Below are positions 1 to 10,924 of a stretch of DNA of 64,000 bases, piece after piece. Every line of letters begins with the position of its first letter. Within the stretch, counting starts at the first letter, position 1. The notes beneath the pieces were generated by a model, which saw only the letters and a program-made list of their open reading frames with translations, was not told the origin of the DNA and made no database searches. Location of the stretch: assembly GCF_964275005.1 (NCBI RefSeq), contig NW_027307655.1:364501-428500 (forward strand), written 5' to 3'. Made by a program: the position numbers and the translations under genes. The stretch is from Diadema setosum. Lineage: Eukaryota; Echinodermata; Echinoidea; Diadematoida; Diadematidae.

Positions 1-498
1 TTGTCAAACAAGAGTTCAGCGTTATTGCTTGTGATCAATATGCAAAGGTCTATATATATATTGCGAAATATAGATAAAACAGAAAATCATCACCATCATC
101 ATTATCATTAACAACACTTTGACAAAATCAATCTTAAATGAAGGAAATATTACTCTGTATAAGTGTTTCCAGAATTTACGTGTTAAAAATGTTACAGCGA
201 TGCCATTCAATCACCCCAAATAATGTAGGTCAAATTCTCAACTCTCGCGCTATCGAAATATTGACAGAGGAAAGCCTGGTGCAACATTCAAAATGTTTCA
301 AAAGTATTTCAAAATGAAACAATGGGTATTGAGGGACAACAAAGACAGCTGGTTAGAGGAGGTTCAAGCAGACGAGCACTTACATGGAGTATGTTATGGG
401 TATCCGGAAGGCCCGAATCACCAACATACCAAGGATGTTTAACTATGTTTGCGTTATATGCGCTGTCACATGCGCAGGTGAGGACGTATACATCATTA

Positions 499-896
499 GG
501 GTGGGATTTCACGGAGCACGCGAACGATTTGCGAAGGACGCGAATGACAAAATCCAACATTCGGAAAAGTTTTTCTCCGAATGTTTTCCGACAATGAAGC
601 CGAAAACTATTCTTGCGCAATTTGTGCGAAGTTTTCACGACGTATGTGCGAATGTCGTGTGTATCATTGCTAAAGTACAGCATGTTACGTACACGAAGAA
701 CACGCGACGGAAATGCGAACAACGAAAAATTTTCAATAATCATGGGAGAAAATGTACCCAAGGAGAGGTGGAAGCTGTCTTGAGTTGAATTTTTTTTCTT
801 TCCTCTATTTCTCCTTTCTTTTTCTCTCATTTTTCTATTGTGTGCTTGCCTACATTTGTTTTTCCTGGGACGTATCTCCACTAGTAAAGCATGCGA

Positions 897-929
<33 letters not shown>

Positions 930-1593
930 AGTTCCTCCAACACATAATCTTTATACTTCAAATGAAATTTTACATATTTTAGATTAATTTTAACTGTATT
1001 CTGCGATTTTTTTTTGTATTTCAAACATTTCTTTCTCTTTGCTAGTCTTTAATTTCTTTTGTTACTATAGTTGTTAATAATTGTTTGATGTTTAGGTGTA
1101 TGCTACGATTTTTATTTGTAAAAAACGTATAGGTCATACATCCCCCAAACGTGCGCTAAACGTTCGCGAGAATGTCTCAAAAGGTACGCAAACAGTTTGC
1201 GATTACGTCGTAAAATGATCGGAAAAACTTCGCAGATTTCGCGTAACATACGCGAGACATTCTCCAAAGTTTCGGAGTCTGTTTGGGGTTTCACGAACAT
1301 TTTGCGAACATCACGCGTGTCTTGCGAAGGTCTTACGCATATGACGAGGCTTTAAAGACACTTTCGAGAACAATTCACGAGCAAATCACGACCAAGTGTG
1401 CGGAAAAGGTTCGCAGAAAATTTCAAACATTTTTGAAATTCTCGCCGAAGTAAAAACGACATTCGCGAACAATTGACGACGCTTCCGAACCCTCACGTTC
1501 GTTTGGCGATCTTTTGCAGACCAAAATGCGAATGCTGGATTTTGCCATTCGCGTCCTTCGCAAATCGTTCGCGTGCTCCGTGAAATCCCACCC
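499..1593. mobile_element. TIR DNA transposon copy, 1095 bp, TTA target duplication
   Basis: It begins GGGTGGGATTTCACGGAGCA and ends with the inverse, TGCTCCGTGAAATCCCACCC, flanked on both sides by TTA (496-498 and 1594-1596). TTA duplications fit PIF/Harbinger-type elements, but no transposase is seen, so the superfamily is an inference. Weak open frames inside are repeat sequence. It lies left of the SAMHD1-like exon, probably within its next intron. Confidence 0.8.
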
Positions 1594-1601
1594 TTAGTTT
1601 A

Positions 1602-2139
1602 GGGTGGGATTTCACGGAGCACGCGAACGATTTGCGAAGGACGCGAATGACAAAATCCAACATTCGGAAAAGTTTTTCTCCGAATGTTTTCCGACAATGA
1701 AGCCGAAAACTATTCTTGCGCAATTTGTGCGAAGTTTCCACGACGTATGTGCGAATGTCGTGTGTATCATTGCTAAAGTACAGCATGTTACGTACACGAA
1801 GAGACATTCTCCAAAGTCTCGGAGTCTGTTTGGGGTTTCACGAACATTTTGCGAACATCGCGCGTGTCTTGCGAAGGTCTTACGCATATGACGAGGCTTA
1901 AAGACACTTTCGAGAACAATTCACGAGCAAATTACGACCAAGTGTGCGGAAAAGGTGCGCAGAAAATTTCAAACTTTTTTGAAATTCTCGCCGAAGTAAA
2001 AACGACATTCGCGAACAATTGACGACGCTTCCGAACCATCACGTTCGTTTGGCGATCTTTTGCAGACCAAAATGCGAATGCTGGATTTTGTCATTCGCGT
2101 CCTTCGCAAATCGTTCGCGTGCTCCGTGAAATCCCACCC
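1602..2139. mobile_element. Internally deleted derivative (MITE) of the 499-1593 element
   Basis: It has the same termini (GGGTGGGATTTCACGG and inverse) and the same TTA flanks (1599-1601 and 2140-2142). Its left part matches 499-700 and its right part matches about 1257-1593, joined near 1800; the middle of the larger copy is missing. It sits 8 bp from the larger copy, so the two facing termini form a long palindrome at about 1540-1660. Confidence 0.8.
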
Positions 2140-2942
2140 TTATCGATCAACACAAACCCTGAAGAGGGGTCATAGCAATTATGAAGTCATTATATCTAGG
2201 AACAGAGCATATTTGTTTAAAGTGTACTGTCGCCGACACGGGGTTTTCCTCCGACTTCCTGCAGCTGATATGATGAAGCGCATATCAATTTAGGGTGATC
2301 ATGCACACTTTTGTGTACAAATTTGATTTTTGCATAGGCAGGTATAGTGTTTGAGAAAACGTAAAAAAAAAAAAAAAAAAAAAACATAAAGAGAATTAGC
2401 AGTTAGTGCCAATACCCTGCGCAGTAGGCCTACATATCAAACACGTTATCATATCATCTTACCGCCGTGAGTAGATTTTGAACCGGATAATCTAATTTCA
2501 TGATAGAGGGTGTAGACGGCTACATAAAGTTTACCAATATAATATGTATTTACCGAAAGGGCCTACTTTCTTTCTAGCAGTACCCGTCAAAAGGGGGTAA
2601 TTGAAGGGGTAACCTCTCTTTTTCTTTTTCCCTTCCTCGTGGGAAACGGAAAACATTAGAGTGATGATTACTTGTGAGGTTTATCCTACCATTTAAAGGG
2701 GATATCAAATGGAGTAATGGTTAAATAATAATTCATAGGGGAGATGAACAAAATGCCCACATTTATCACACATCATAGGCTACAAAGCTATAACTGCAAT
2801 AAAAAGGCAGCGTAATTTTGATAACTGAAATATTTGTTATCATACAACAAAGAATAATGATGTGATTCTGACAGTAAATTAAAAAGATAATGATCAAATC
2901 ATGTAGCATGTAAGCATCAAGAGGAAATGGAACAAACCTCAC
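2140..2942. other. Non-coding, probably intron beyond the HD exon
   Basis: Contains an A-run at about 2366-2384 and no recognisable HD-domain continuation on the minus strand. A possible small exon ending at a GTAAGATG donor near 2463 does not translate into SAMHD1-like sequence. Confidence 0.4.
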
Positions 2943-3103
2943 CCAATGGAGTGGTCGAATCGTGTATGAACTGCACAAGGGTACACAAAAGACACCGGAC
3001 CAAGCTGTTTGATGTACCGCAGCCGCTGGAACTCTGGGGTGTTAATGATTGCTAAGCAGTAGGGTGGTATTTCCATTATGCCGTGAACAGCATCGCTAAA
3101 TGT
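2943..3103 (-). CDS. SAMHD1-like HD-domain exon (partial gene, continues off the left edge)
   Basis: A 161-nt exon, phase 0 in (acceptor TTAATAG) and phase 2 out (donor GTGAGG), encoding 53 residues. DAVHGIMEI, then IINTPEFQRLRYIKQLG, then HTRFDHSIG follow the order of the N-terminal part of the HD domain in SAMHD1-type dNTP triphosphohydrolases. The His in RFDHS corresponds to the first metal-binding His. The paired His-Asp and the later Asp of the active site would lie in exons to the left, and none was found in 1-2942, so activity cannot be judged. The family hydrolyses dNTPs and restricts retroviruses in vertebrates. Homology is confident; membership in receptor A is not. Confidence 0.8.
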
Positions 3104-6020
3104 CTATTAATATATTTAAGAAAAAAATGTGCAAATATTCTAGTTGAAACTTCAGTCACATCATTATCCTTCACTCGTGACCCCACGCAACAGGCCTAAA
3201 ATGATATGAATCTCAGAGACTTGATATCGTCGGTATATGAATAGCGTATCATGCTTGCCATGTCTACGCTAGACGTTATAATTGGCTATCAGCTATGCTG
3301 ACAATAAAAAGAGTTTTCGATGAGGGGACATTTCAAATTTTCATTCATACGTAAGTGCTACTTTACATATAGCAATGGGAACATAAGACAAAGTTTTAAA
3401 AATGCGAAAAATGAAGTAAATAACAAAAATAAAACCTATGATGTCTTTAATGTCTTCGAAAAACCAAGATTAAAAACCGAAAAAATTGTTTGAGAAAAAA
3501 ATTGGACTCATCTTCTCTTAAAATCCGAATTACGCTTGAGAAGGAATATCAACCAAATGGAAGGAATTGTAAATGTCTTTTGAAATTAGCAAAATTAACG
3601 GTAATTATCATGTTTCATCAATTTGTCTCGTGGCTCACAGTAGTAAAGATAAGACGTTAATCAATTTGCATACGAACTTACCTTCATGGGTTCCTTGGGC
3701 TTGGCTGCAATTAAACAAATGAAATCAAATTAATGTATTTCGTATTTTTTGTTTATTTGTTTGTTTGTTCTTTTACAATGTGGCATGACGATTTACATCT
3801 TAAATCACACTTGATGGTTCAATAAACACCAACATATTTTAAGCTTTTGCACTCATATTTTTGATACACGGAAATATAAATTCTCAAAAGAATCATCAAA
3901 AACATTGTTTTCTTTCTTTCTTTCTTCTTTCTTTCTTTCATTTTTTTTAAAGAGATGAAAATGTCATAGACATGACAAGATTTTCGTACCCTATGGTAGC
4001 AAACAGAAATCTACCATTTTGTGAAATTATTTACTGATTACTTTCAGTGTTGTACTTTGTGTAGCCCCCCCCCCCCCCTCGCGCGCGTACGCATACACAC
4101 ACATACACACACACACAAAACGGGATGAGAGAGGAAGTTGAGGTGACTGTAAGCGTAGGTTTAAAACATAAACCGATGTGAAATACTTTCACCGTCACCT
4201 TTGTTAAGAGCGTGCGATGATGTTTTTAAGCTTGTCTCAGTGCGTGACTCGGCATTACTGTCCTCCCGATCTGGTTTCTCTGGCATGTCTAAGGACCGTG
4301 TGTGGGAACAGTATGGTAAGTGATAGCAATATGGTGCATAAATCAAGCATTTTTATTCGGGGTTAGGTTGGGAAGGAACCTGTTTGATTCATAAAAATTG
4401 ATCCAGTTTGTCCGTGTTTGCTTGAATTTTTTTCTTGTTTTTGTTTTGTTTTGTTTTATTTTGTACCCGCTAATTACGAGATGATTTTGCTGCAACACGC
4501 CTTCCCCATAGACAGCTGTTAAAGTATACCTGGGACTCTTCCCCAACGGGCTAAAAAGATTTAATACGAAAATGAGATTCTTTCAAAGGTTAATAGAGAT
4601 GGATTAACCTAGACAAAAGTGGGAGTCAACAAATCTACAATGTCTACATATTTTCTTTAAAAAATCTTCAAAGAATATACTTCATATAACAAATAACATC
4701 CTAGATATAGTTACTTGCAGGTGACTGAGATGATAGTGTCCTAATAGTTTACAGGATGGTATAGCATTGGTGGAGACGAAAATTGGGCTTTGGAACTGTT
4801 GCGAGATACCAATAAACCACTTATGAAATGGTACAGACCGTGCCATTCTAAGAGGAATTATTTGATGAAAATCGGTTTTGGAATCGCCGAGACATCCAAA
4901 AACAAAGTAACAAAAAGCGATCATAATAAAAATATGGGTCCCACCTTTACTTTTTGAAAATTTCCCTGTTTTGGCTCTTTCAACCATTTCAAAAACATTT
5001 GTTCATCACATAAATGTTGAATTCCTCTTTCGAGTAACAAGCTCTTTCATATTTCATATGAGTTTTATCATTATCTCTTCAAAAAAGTCAGGAACCTGAA
5101 GCAACGTGTAAACCGAAACTGTACCACTCCTATTGTTTTCCGAATACTGTTGCACGCTGTGCATGTATACCCATTTTTCCGTCACAATTATCGATGGACG
5201 TTGATTCTTTCGACACTTTTGAAGATCCCTCTTTTTCTTCCGTTAGAAGATGTTTCTGCTCTTCACTAGACGTCAAACTTTCAGAGCGTTGGATGACACT
5301 ACTTCCCAATGTGTGTTTACTTCCTGAGTAACGAAAGACAAAATAAATATTAAAAAATATATTTTTCACCCTTTAAAGGAATTAAATATTCAATTGGATT
5401 GGACTATTCCTTTTCTCTATATTTTCTTAACCAGTAGAAAATTTCACACTCACCTGAAAGTTCAGATATTTTACATTAAAGTTAGGATATTTTACGCTTA
5501 ACCATCCCAAGGATAAGAAAATAGTCAGAGGGAAATGGACCTTTTAAGGCCTGAGACAATTACTTGCAACCAAAATGGACGATGTAAAAAAGCATTTGTT
5601 TGTATCATTAAATCGTCAGGGCCATTTTCATTGTTATGCTTCGTATATGTGGGTATGTATAACATTCTTCCAAATGGCCATTGAGATGGAAATTGGTATT
5701 GTCTTCGTGCCTGGTCACATGGATGCCTTGAGCCCTAGAGAGAAAAAAAAAATGTGATCGATTTGCAAAATTTAATGATACATTTACACTATATAAGCTG
5801 CCAATGCTCAACTTTAGGAATGTTGTAATCCGAGATATATATTTTCCGCACTTAAAGTCAATACAAGTACCATAAAATTGCACCTTGCCTGGGAAACGAA
5901 TTTTCACACAATTTCTTTACGGTTTTTTTTTTCTTAAATTCCGTGTGGGGAGTAGGCTCCTACTTTAAGTATCGCTTGTTCTTTACTTACATGACAGAAA
6001 TGGGAAGTTTTTTTCTCTCT

Positions 6021-6061
<41 letters not shown>

Positions 6062-9000
6062 TATATTTTTTTTTTGGGGGGGGTGCATTTCCACTAGCAA
6101 GGTTATATGATTTTATTATCATTGCCAGAGGGCATTTGATGAACAAAAATGACTGAAATAGGAAAATTAGGTATTAATTTAATAATCAATGATATGGTCA
6201 TTAACACTGTATACCATTAGCAGTGACATAACAAAACTAAAGTATACCCACCCTCTTACTTATGTGGTTGTAAAATCTTGCTGCATATATATATATATAT
6301 ATATACATATTGTAATCCATAATTAATTCAACATATTCCAACTCATCGTTAGCCTACCTTTGCTTTCCCGTTGATTTAATCCAACACCCTGTCCCTCGGC
6401 TTCTCCACGTTCGTTCGTCTCGATGTTATCTCTCGTAGCCGAACATATCATACCTGCATTTTGCAGAGTGATATTCAAAGGAAAAGAGAGAAGGAAAAGT
6501 CTTTTCCACCATAGCATTATCCCATTCAGGTGCAACTCAAAGAAAGAGAGCACAAGAAATCAAAGTAATTGATATAATGGTGGCTAACCATTTTCACAGT
6601 GACCAGTTAAAGGTATCTTACAAAGTGTTATTGGTTGTTAAATGTCAATGCGTAAATGATACTATATGTCTAATATGAAATCAGCTATCAAAATATTACA
6701 GCCCACTTCTCGATCATTCCACTTTGTTTGTTTGTTCGTTCGTTATTTCTTTCTTCTTTTTTAATATGCACTCAATAAGCATTCTTACATCTTTGGTTTA
6801 AAAACTCCTGAATCAGAAGCAGGACAATAAATGATATAAAGATTAATTTTGTTTCCCCCCCCCAAAAAAAAAAAAAAGTTTTAACTAGACTTACGAAATA
6901 ACCCCCCCCAAAAAAAAAAAAAAAAAAAAAGATAAACTCACCCTCTCTCTTTATGATGACACCTACTAGGAACACCGACGCCACAATAACAGCAATCCCG
7001 ATGCAGATGTACAGAGGCGTCAAATTTGGGCGTGGGGTCAGAACTTCAGAGGCAACACCTTCCTCTTGTTCTTCTTTTAAGAAAAGAGAATAATGATGAC
7101 ACATACAGCTATGTTGATGAGGTCAACTTCGACTGACATGAAACATATCCATTCTTGAATGGAACCGAGTAATGCTGCATGTCTGGGCAATATTCATTTC
7201 CATTTTGGGGATATACTCAGGTCACTATAATGCTGCAACATATCCCTTGTTTGAGGAATCGTAAGTAGAAACATCCAAGGATGTCATAATATTATGCTGT
7301 GCCTTATGGCTTTAATACTCTTAAACAAATAATAGGCAAACACAGTTTAGATTAAACAGATCTAAGATGCACGGTCTAAGACGATACAGCAGGCAAATTG
7401 TTGGACCTAAGAATATCTCTTTATGATACTTCTTCCCACCTCTCAAATTATCGAAAAAGGTGCATACTTTGTTTCTGTTATCATTCATGTGATTCAGAGT
7501 TCTACATCTTCAGCCGTGATTTGCATTTGATTTGCAGAAACTGTTTCAAGAAGTCAATCTTATAACTTGAGCGCATGGTCATCACAAAGGTTCAAGGGCT
7601 GATGTATTGTAGTGTTGTATAAATTAATGCCAACTCTTTCCTACCGAAGACATCAATGTTAATCACTGAGAGGATGATCGCATTGTCGATCAGTTCGTCG
7701 GCATTTTTCAAGATCTGGCCACATTGGTAGCATCCAGCATCCTTCTGTGATACATTTATTAATATCAGGCCGAAATCGGCCCTCAGGATAAGTTTGGATT
7801 TAAACTGCTCCGTCACATGTGCCCCGTATTCAATAACGCCATCTGCCGGCCATTCGGTTACCAGGGCATCGAAACTTTGGTTCCTGCACGAGGACAATGC
7901 ATTTACGGACTTGCTGTTCATCCAGTATTGCATCTCCACATATCCGGCATTTCCCAAGGAGCAGTGAAGTGTGACATCTTGACCAGAATTCGATTGTACT
8001 TGAAACTCTGAAGTAGTGCATGCTAATGAGAGAGAATGCAAGGAGAATGAAACGAAGTGATACGGTTGCGTAGGAAAAGCCTTAGTGGGGAGCTAATTAT
8101 TAAAGTTATTAAATCAGAATTTATTAAAGGGACTGTACAGTACTGGTTGAGAATAGGATTCAACTTTTAATGTTTTGTGAGATATCTAGAAGCCACTCTA
8201 TTAAATGTTAAGGAGCATAAATTTTAAGGGGAATCAAAACTTTATTTGATGAAAATCGGTTTTGAAATGACTGAGATATCTAAAACTAGGTAAAACAGAG
8301 AAACCCTTATAAAAGTCGTGGAAATTCTATTTCATTAGGATCTTTTTTAATGATATCTCAGCCATTTCAAGGCCAATTTTCATCAAATAAACGTTAGATC
8401 CTTCTTAAGATCACATGATCTATCACATTTCATAAGAAGTTTATTATTATCTCACCAAAAAATGTTATAAGTCTGAATCCTCACCTCAACCAGTACTGCA
8501 CAGTACCTTTGAGTTATCGAAATATCAAAGAAGGAAAATTTCCGATAACGCCGATTCTTAATTGAAGACCTGAATATAAGAAAGACCCAAGTCCAATTTT
8601 TTGGCCAAATTCAGTTTGACATGGGAAATTGTACCTTTGCATGGACTCATCTTGTGTATAAATGATAAATCCTAATTACCCCCCGGAAGTGCCTGAAATG
8701 AATGAGTTCAATTTTGTATTAATGTAAGAATGAAGGACTTTGGTCATGCTTACATTCATATTATAGCGCCCTCTATCATCCTTCTCTCACCTCTATAGCA
8801 GAATATCATGTATATGAATCAAAGAACGACCCAAGTCCATATGATTCAAAGAACGACCCAAGTCCATCACACAAAATGGCCTCTCCACAATCAATGTAAA
8901 TGTATTTTTCTAATTTGTATATATAGTGTTGCCTTCCCATCACAGTTAAATAGAACATCATTGGACAAATAAAACAAGATGTGAAGTCTTTTTAAGTTTA

Positions 9001-9392
9001 CTCGAAATGGTCTTCCGTGGATTTGGGTCGTTCTTAAAATATAACATTATTGAATATGAATATTATTCAGATACTCAATTGTTGGCTCATAATAAAATGT
9101 GTTAAGAGGTTACATCCTACTAAACAAGGGCAGAACATGTGTTTTAGAGGATATTTAGACGTTAAAATAAAGACTGAATGAAGAGCAGGGGGTGATCTGA
9201 TTCTCTTTCTTCAGTTTATCCACTCCTTTATTTCCTATAGTTCAAATAACAAATATTTCAAATTACACCTAATGAAAGAAAGAAGCAGAAATGACAACAA
9301 CTGTATGGAGAAACTGACAAATAAAAAGGGCAGACATTACCTGCTAGTGCAATCGCGATGAAAATGCGAAGATAACCTTCGGCCATGTTCAT
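2943..9392 (-). CDS. Receptor A: single Ig-V type I membrane protein, possibly extended into a SAMHD1-like HD domain (gene model)
   Basis: Spliced gene model on the minus strand. The core is signal exon 9392-9341, Ig-V exon 8022-7645, stalk/transmembrane exon 7073-6942 and tail exon 6453-6358; every junction is phase 1, so tail exons can be swapped without frame loss. A short form ends in exon 5323-5130 (283 aa predicted). A long form would skip that exon and use 4288-4199, 3704-3682 and 3103-2943, entering the N-terminal part of a SAMHD1-type HD domain that continues beyond position 1. The protein would sit in the plasma membrane with the Ig domain outside. The Ig-V and transmembrane exons are clear. 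The splice to the HD exons is inferred from phase and strand only; an ATG inside exon 4288-4199 could start a separate HD gene. The ligand is unknown. Confidence 0.6.
3682..3704 (-). CDS. 23-nt microexon upstream of the HD domain
   Basis: It is bounded by a good acceptor (TTTGTTTAATTGCAG) and a strong donor (GTAAGT). Entering in phase 1 and leaving in phase 0, it reads AKPKEPMK and runs straight into TFSDAVHG of the next exon. The lysine before the HD start matches the expected SAMHD1-family layout there. Other reading phases are poorer: starting on CCA meets a stop. Confidence 0.55.
4199..4288 (-). CDS. Linker exon between receptor A and the HD exons, or first exon of a separate HD gene
   Basis: A 90-nt phase 1-1 exon with acceptor CCTTAG and a modest donor AAAG|GTGACG. 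It encodes the hydrophilic DMPEKPDREDSNAESRTETS and a further ten residues. If the donor is not used, the frame runs 12 more residues to TAA at 4161-4163, giving yet another terminal exon. The ATG at 4286-4284 opens the same frame (MPEKPDRED), so this could also be the N-terminus of an independent SAMHD1-like protein. Confidence 0.45.
4690..5105. repeat. Degenerate interspersed repeat related to 8126-8510 and 37850-38225
   Basis: Shares segments such as TGATGAAAATCGGTTTTGGA and ATGGGTCCCA with 37850-38225, and the first of these with 8126-8510. The minus-strand open frame here is repeat-derived, not a gene. Confidence 0.5.
5130..5323 (-). CDS. Receptor A short-form last exon: Ser/Glu/Lys-rich tail
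   Basis: The acceptor TACTCAG is phase-1 compatible. The exon encodes 64 residues, starting GSKHTLGSSVIQRSESLTSS and ending TVFGKQ then TAG. It is rich in Ser, Glu and Lys with many possible phosphorylation sites (for example RSESLTSSEE) and has no recognised domain. Joined to exon 4 it gives a 283-residue protein. For the long HD-containing form this exon would have to be skipped. Confidence 0.55.
5608..5726 (-). CDS. Possible alternative terminal tail exon of receptor A
   Basis: From an AAG acceptor this would be phase-compatible and encode 39 residues ending TAA, including CYTYPHI with a tyrosine in a YxxI context. A second acceptor 8 nt upstream (ending 5735), with a better pyrimidine tract (TTTTTCTCTCTAG), would instead give only a few residues before a stop. 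Either use is speculative; no counterpart was found in receptor B. Confidence 0.25.
6024..6066. repeat. TA microsatellite
   Basis: An almost uninterrupted TA run followed by short T and G runs, in a receptor A intron. Confidence 0.9.
6358..6453 (-). CDS. Receptor A exon 4: juxtamembrane cytoplasmic tail
   Basis: A 96-nt phase 1-1 exon (acceptor ATGCAG, donor GTAGGC) encoding 32 polar residues, GMICSATRDNIETNERGEAE and onward to RESK. No domain is recognised; it looks like a flexible acidic linker. Receptor B has a similar-sized linker exon (29 codons) in the same place, supporting a shared architecture. It contains no tyrosine, so no obvious ITIM or ITAM. Confidence 0.65.
6942..7073 (-). CDS. 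Receptor A exon 3: stalk and transmembrane segment
   Basis: A 132-nt phase 1-1 exon (acceptor AAAAG, donor GTGAGT). An acidic stalk (EEQEEG) and Pro/Thr-rich spacer lead to the hydrophobic stretch LYICIGIAVIVASVFLVGVI, followed by IKRE as a stop-transfer signal. This sets a type I orientation. Two C/A homopolymer runs (6857-6878 and 6902-6930) lie directly downstream of the donor in the intron. Confidence 0.85.
7645..8022 (-). CDS. Receptor A exon 2: Ig V-set domain
   Basis: A 378-nt phase 1-1 exon (acceptor TTAG, donor GTAGGA) encoding one V-type immunoglobulin domain. Visible landmarks are the B-strand Cys in DVTLHC, the C-strand Trp in MQYW, and the F-strand DAGCYQC with Asp, Tyr and Cys. 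Two further Cys (in SSCRNQ and before YQC) could form a second disulfide. The segment TEWPADGVIEYG is nearly shared with receptor B and looks like a family signature. There is an NVS N-glycosylation site before the F strand. The extracellular position follows from the signal peptide before it and the membrane segment after it. Confidence 0.88.
8126..8510. mobile_element. MITE with termini AAAGGNACTGTNCAGTACTGG
   Basis: Left end AAAGGGACTGTACAGTACTGG and right end (inverse) AAAGGTACTGTGCAGTACTGG give TIRs of about 35 bp around a 385-bp body with no open frame. It lies in the first intron of receptor A. Degenerate relatives are at 4690-5105, 37850-38225 and about 44430-44510. Confidence 0.75.
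8566..9040. repeat. Interspersed repeat with GACCCAAGTCC motifs
   Basis: Carries several copies of (A/G)ACCCAAGTCCA, two of them in a direct tandem at about 8820-8866. An inverted, interrupted copy is at about 24140-25170 and a shorter clean copy at 38490-38690. No coding capacity is seen. Confidence 0.65.
9341..9392 (-). CDS. Receptor A exon 1: signal peptide
   Basis: Reads MNMAEGYLRIFIAIALA and then one G before a GTAATG donor, so it ends in phase 1. The hydrophobic core IFIAIALA is a typical secretory signal. Two in-frame ATGs (at 9392 and 9386) are possible starts. The G joins CA of the Ig-V exon to make Ala, which puts an Ala-Ala-Cys cleavage region just before the mature protein. It is too short to be seen as an open reading frame alone; the Ig exon downstream and the matching exon in receptor B support it. 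Confidence 0.75.
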
Positions 9393-10924
9393 GAAAGGAG
9401 GGAGCATGTTATATTTGTATAATCTGTAGAATAGAATAAAATGGAAACATGCGTTTCCTTGTTATTACGTTTTTCTTCAACAGTATTCACCGCCACAGGG
9501 AGAGCAAGTGACCATGTGCTTCCCCTTTTGATAAAGACACTAATTTTTGGATAAAGATGATTGAATTGGGCATCCGTTTTTGTTGGTTTTTTTTTTTTTC
9601 CCCGTGGTTCTGGACTTTGACGAGGGTGCCGAATTGGTTTATCTTTAAAAATAACGGAAGACATAATAATCACAACAAAACCTCTGTTGCCCCTGTATGA
9701 GGTAGAAACCAACTGTACTTTAAACAAGGAGATGATAAGTCATGCAACGTCAATCTCAACAGATCTCATGTTACATTTGTTCAAATGTTATGTTATCATA
9801 ATAAGCATGAATAGTGCATGTTAAAGTTGTGCTATTATATCCTGTATTTGTGTTATCCTATATGTTGTCCTATATGTAACGAATGCACCTACAGCACCCT
9901 GAGAGAGCATACATGGGCAAACACACCCTTAAAATGAAATTTGATCGTTAATTTCATTTGAAATAGTATTTACCGAGAACAGAATCTTTTATCAAATCTG
10001 TGACAGACAGGATTTTACCAAAAATTCACCTAAAGGGAGGTTTTAGGGACTACCTTATTTCATATTAAAAAAAAAAAAAAAAGATGTGTAGATTAGAGTT
10101 TAGTATTTATTAACACATGGAAATCTGTAGGATTTCCCGGCCGTTTTCATTGTTGTATCATTCAATATCATATTACAAGCGTTCATTTTCTTCAAATTCA
10201 CTAAGTTGTCAACCGATTTCGCATTTGCTCATGATAATAATTCATTGAATGTGCATTAATTTTCGGCAATGGTTATTCAACTTCGTCTCCACCTGTCGTC
10301 AACTCTTCCCGAGTGTTCAAAATATAATATTCAAGATTTAAGCTGGACATGCAGTAAGCAAAGTTGTAGAGAAAATGCCAAATTTTGCTTTGATGGAAGT
10401 TGTATGACAAATCGATGATTGTTTTTACTTTTGAATGACCAGTAGCTACATTACTGTACGGGCATGACTTTTCACACAAAACAGTAACAGAAAATTATAA
10501 TTTACTTACAATTCTATCAGCGATAGTCAATCACAACATCAAATTCAAGCTATGTGTGAGACGAACGAAAGCGCGAGGAAAGCTTTCATTGTTCTGCGGC
10601 ATTTGGCGATTCATTGATCGGTTTCGGCGGGTTTGTGGGTTTGAGTAGAGTATGCGAATTTGGCACGCCGTCGACTGAGTCGGACGTGCGAATGTGGCAC
10701 ATAAAGAGTTAATACAAAGATGTCAAATAAAGATTCAAATGACAATATTAATGATGATTTTAACAATGAAAATAAAAATGTAAATAAGAGATAAAGACTG
10801 CCATGAGATGACATGACGAAATTAGGATTTTATATTGAAGTTTGCATAATCTCTATTTACCAAAAGAAAACATTCTGGATATTCAAATAAGCAATTTCCG
10901 ATCATCATATAACAAGATACAATA
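9393..10924. other. Region upstream of receptor A; nothing recognised
   Basis: Contains a T-run at about 9589-9600 and an A-run at about 10067-10082 but no convincing exon. The receptor A promoter should be near the right side of its first exon; no clear TATA or initiator element could be assigned. Confidence 0.4.

Noticed and set aside
309..881. Minus-strand open frame of 190 aa
   Set aside because: Mostly transposon arm sequence (499 onward); the same peptide recurs at 1493-1807 because the arm is repeated.
2400..2520. Candidate exon after the HD exon ending at a GTAAGATG donor
   Set aside because: The in-phase translation (LSGSKSTHG) does not match what follows the RFDHSIG region in SAMHD1-type proteins.
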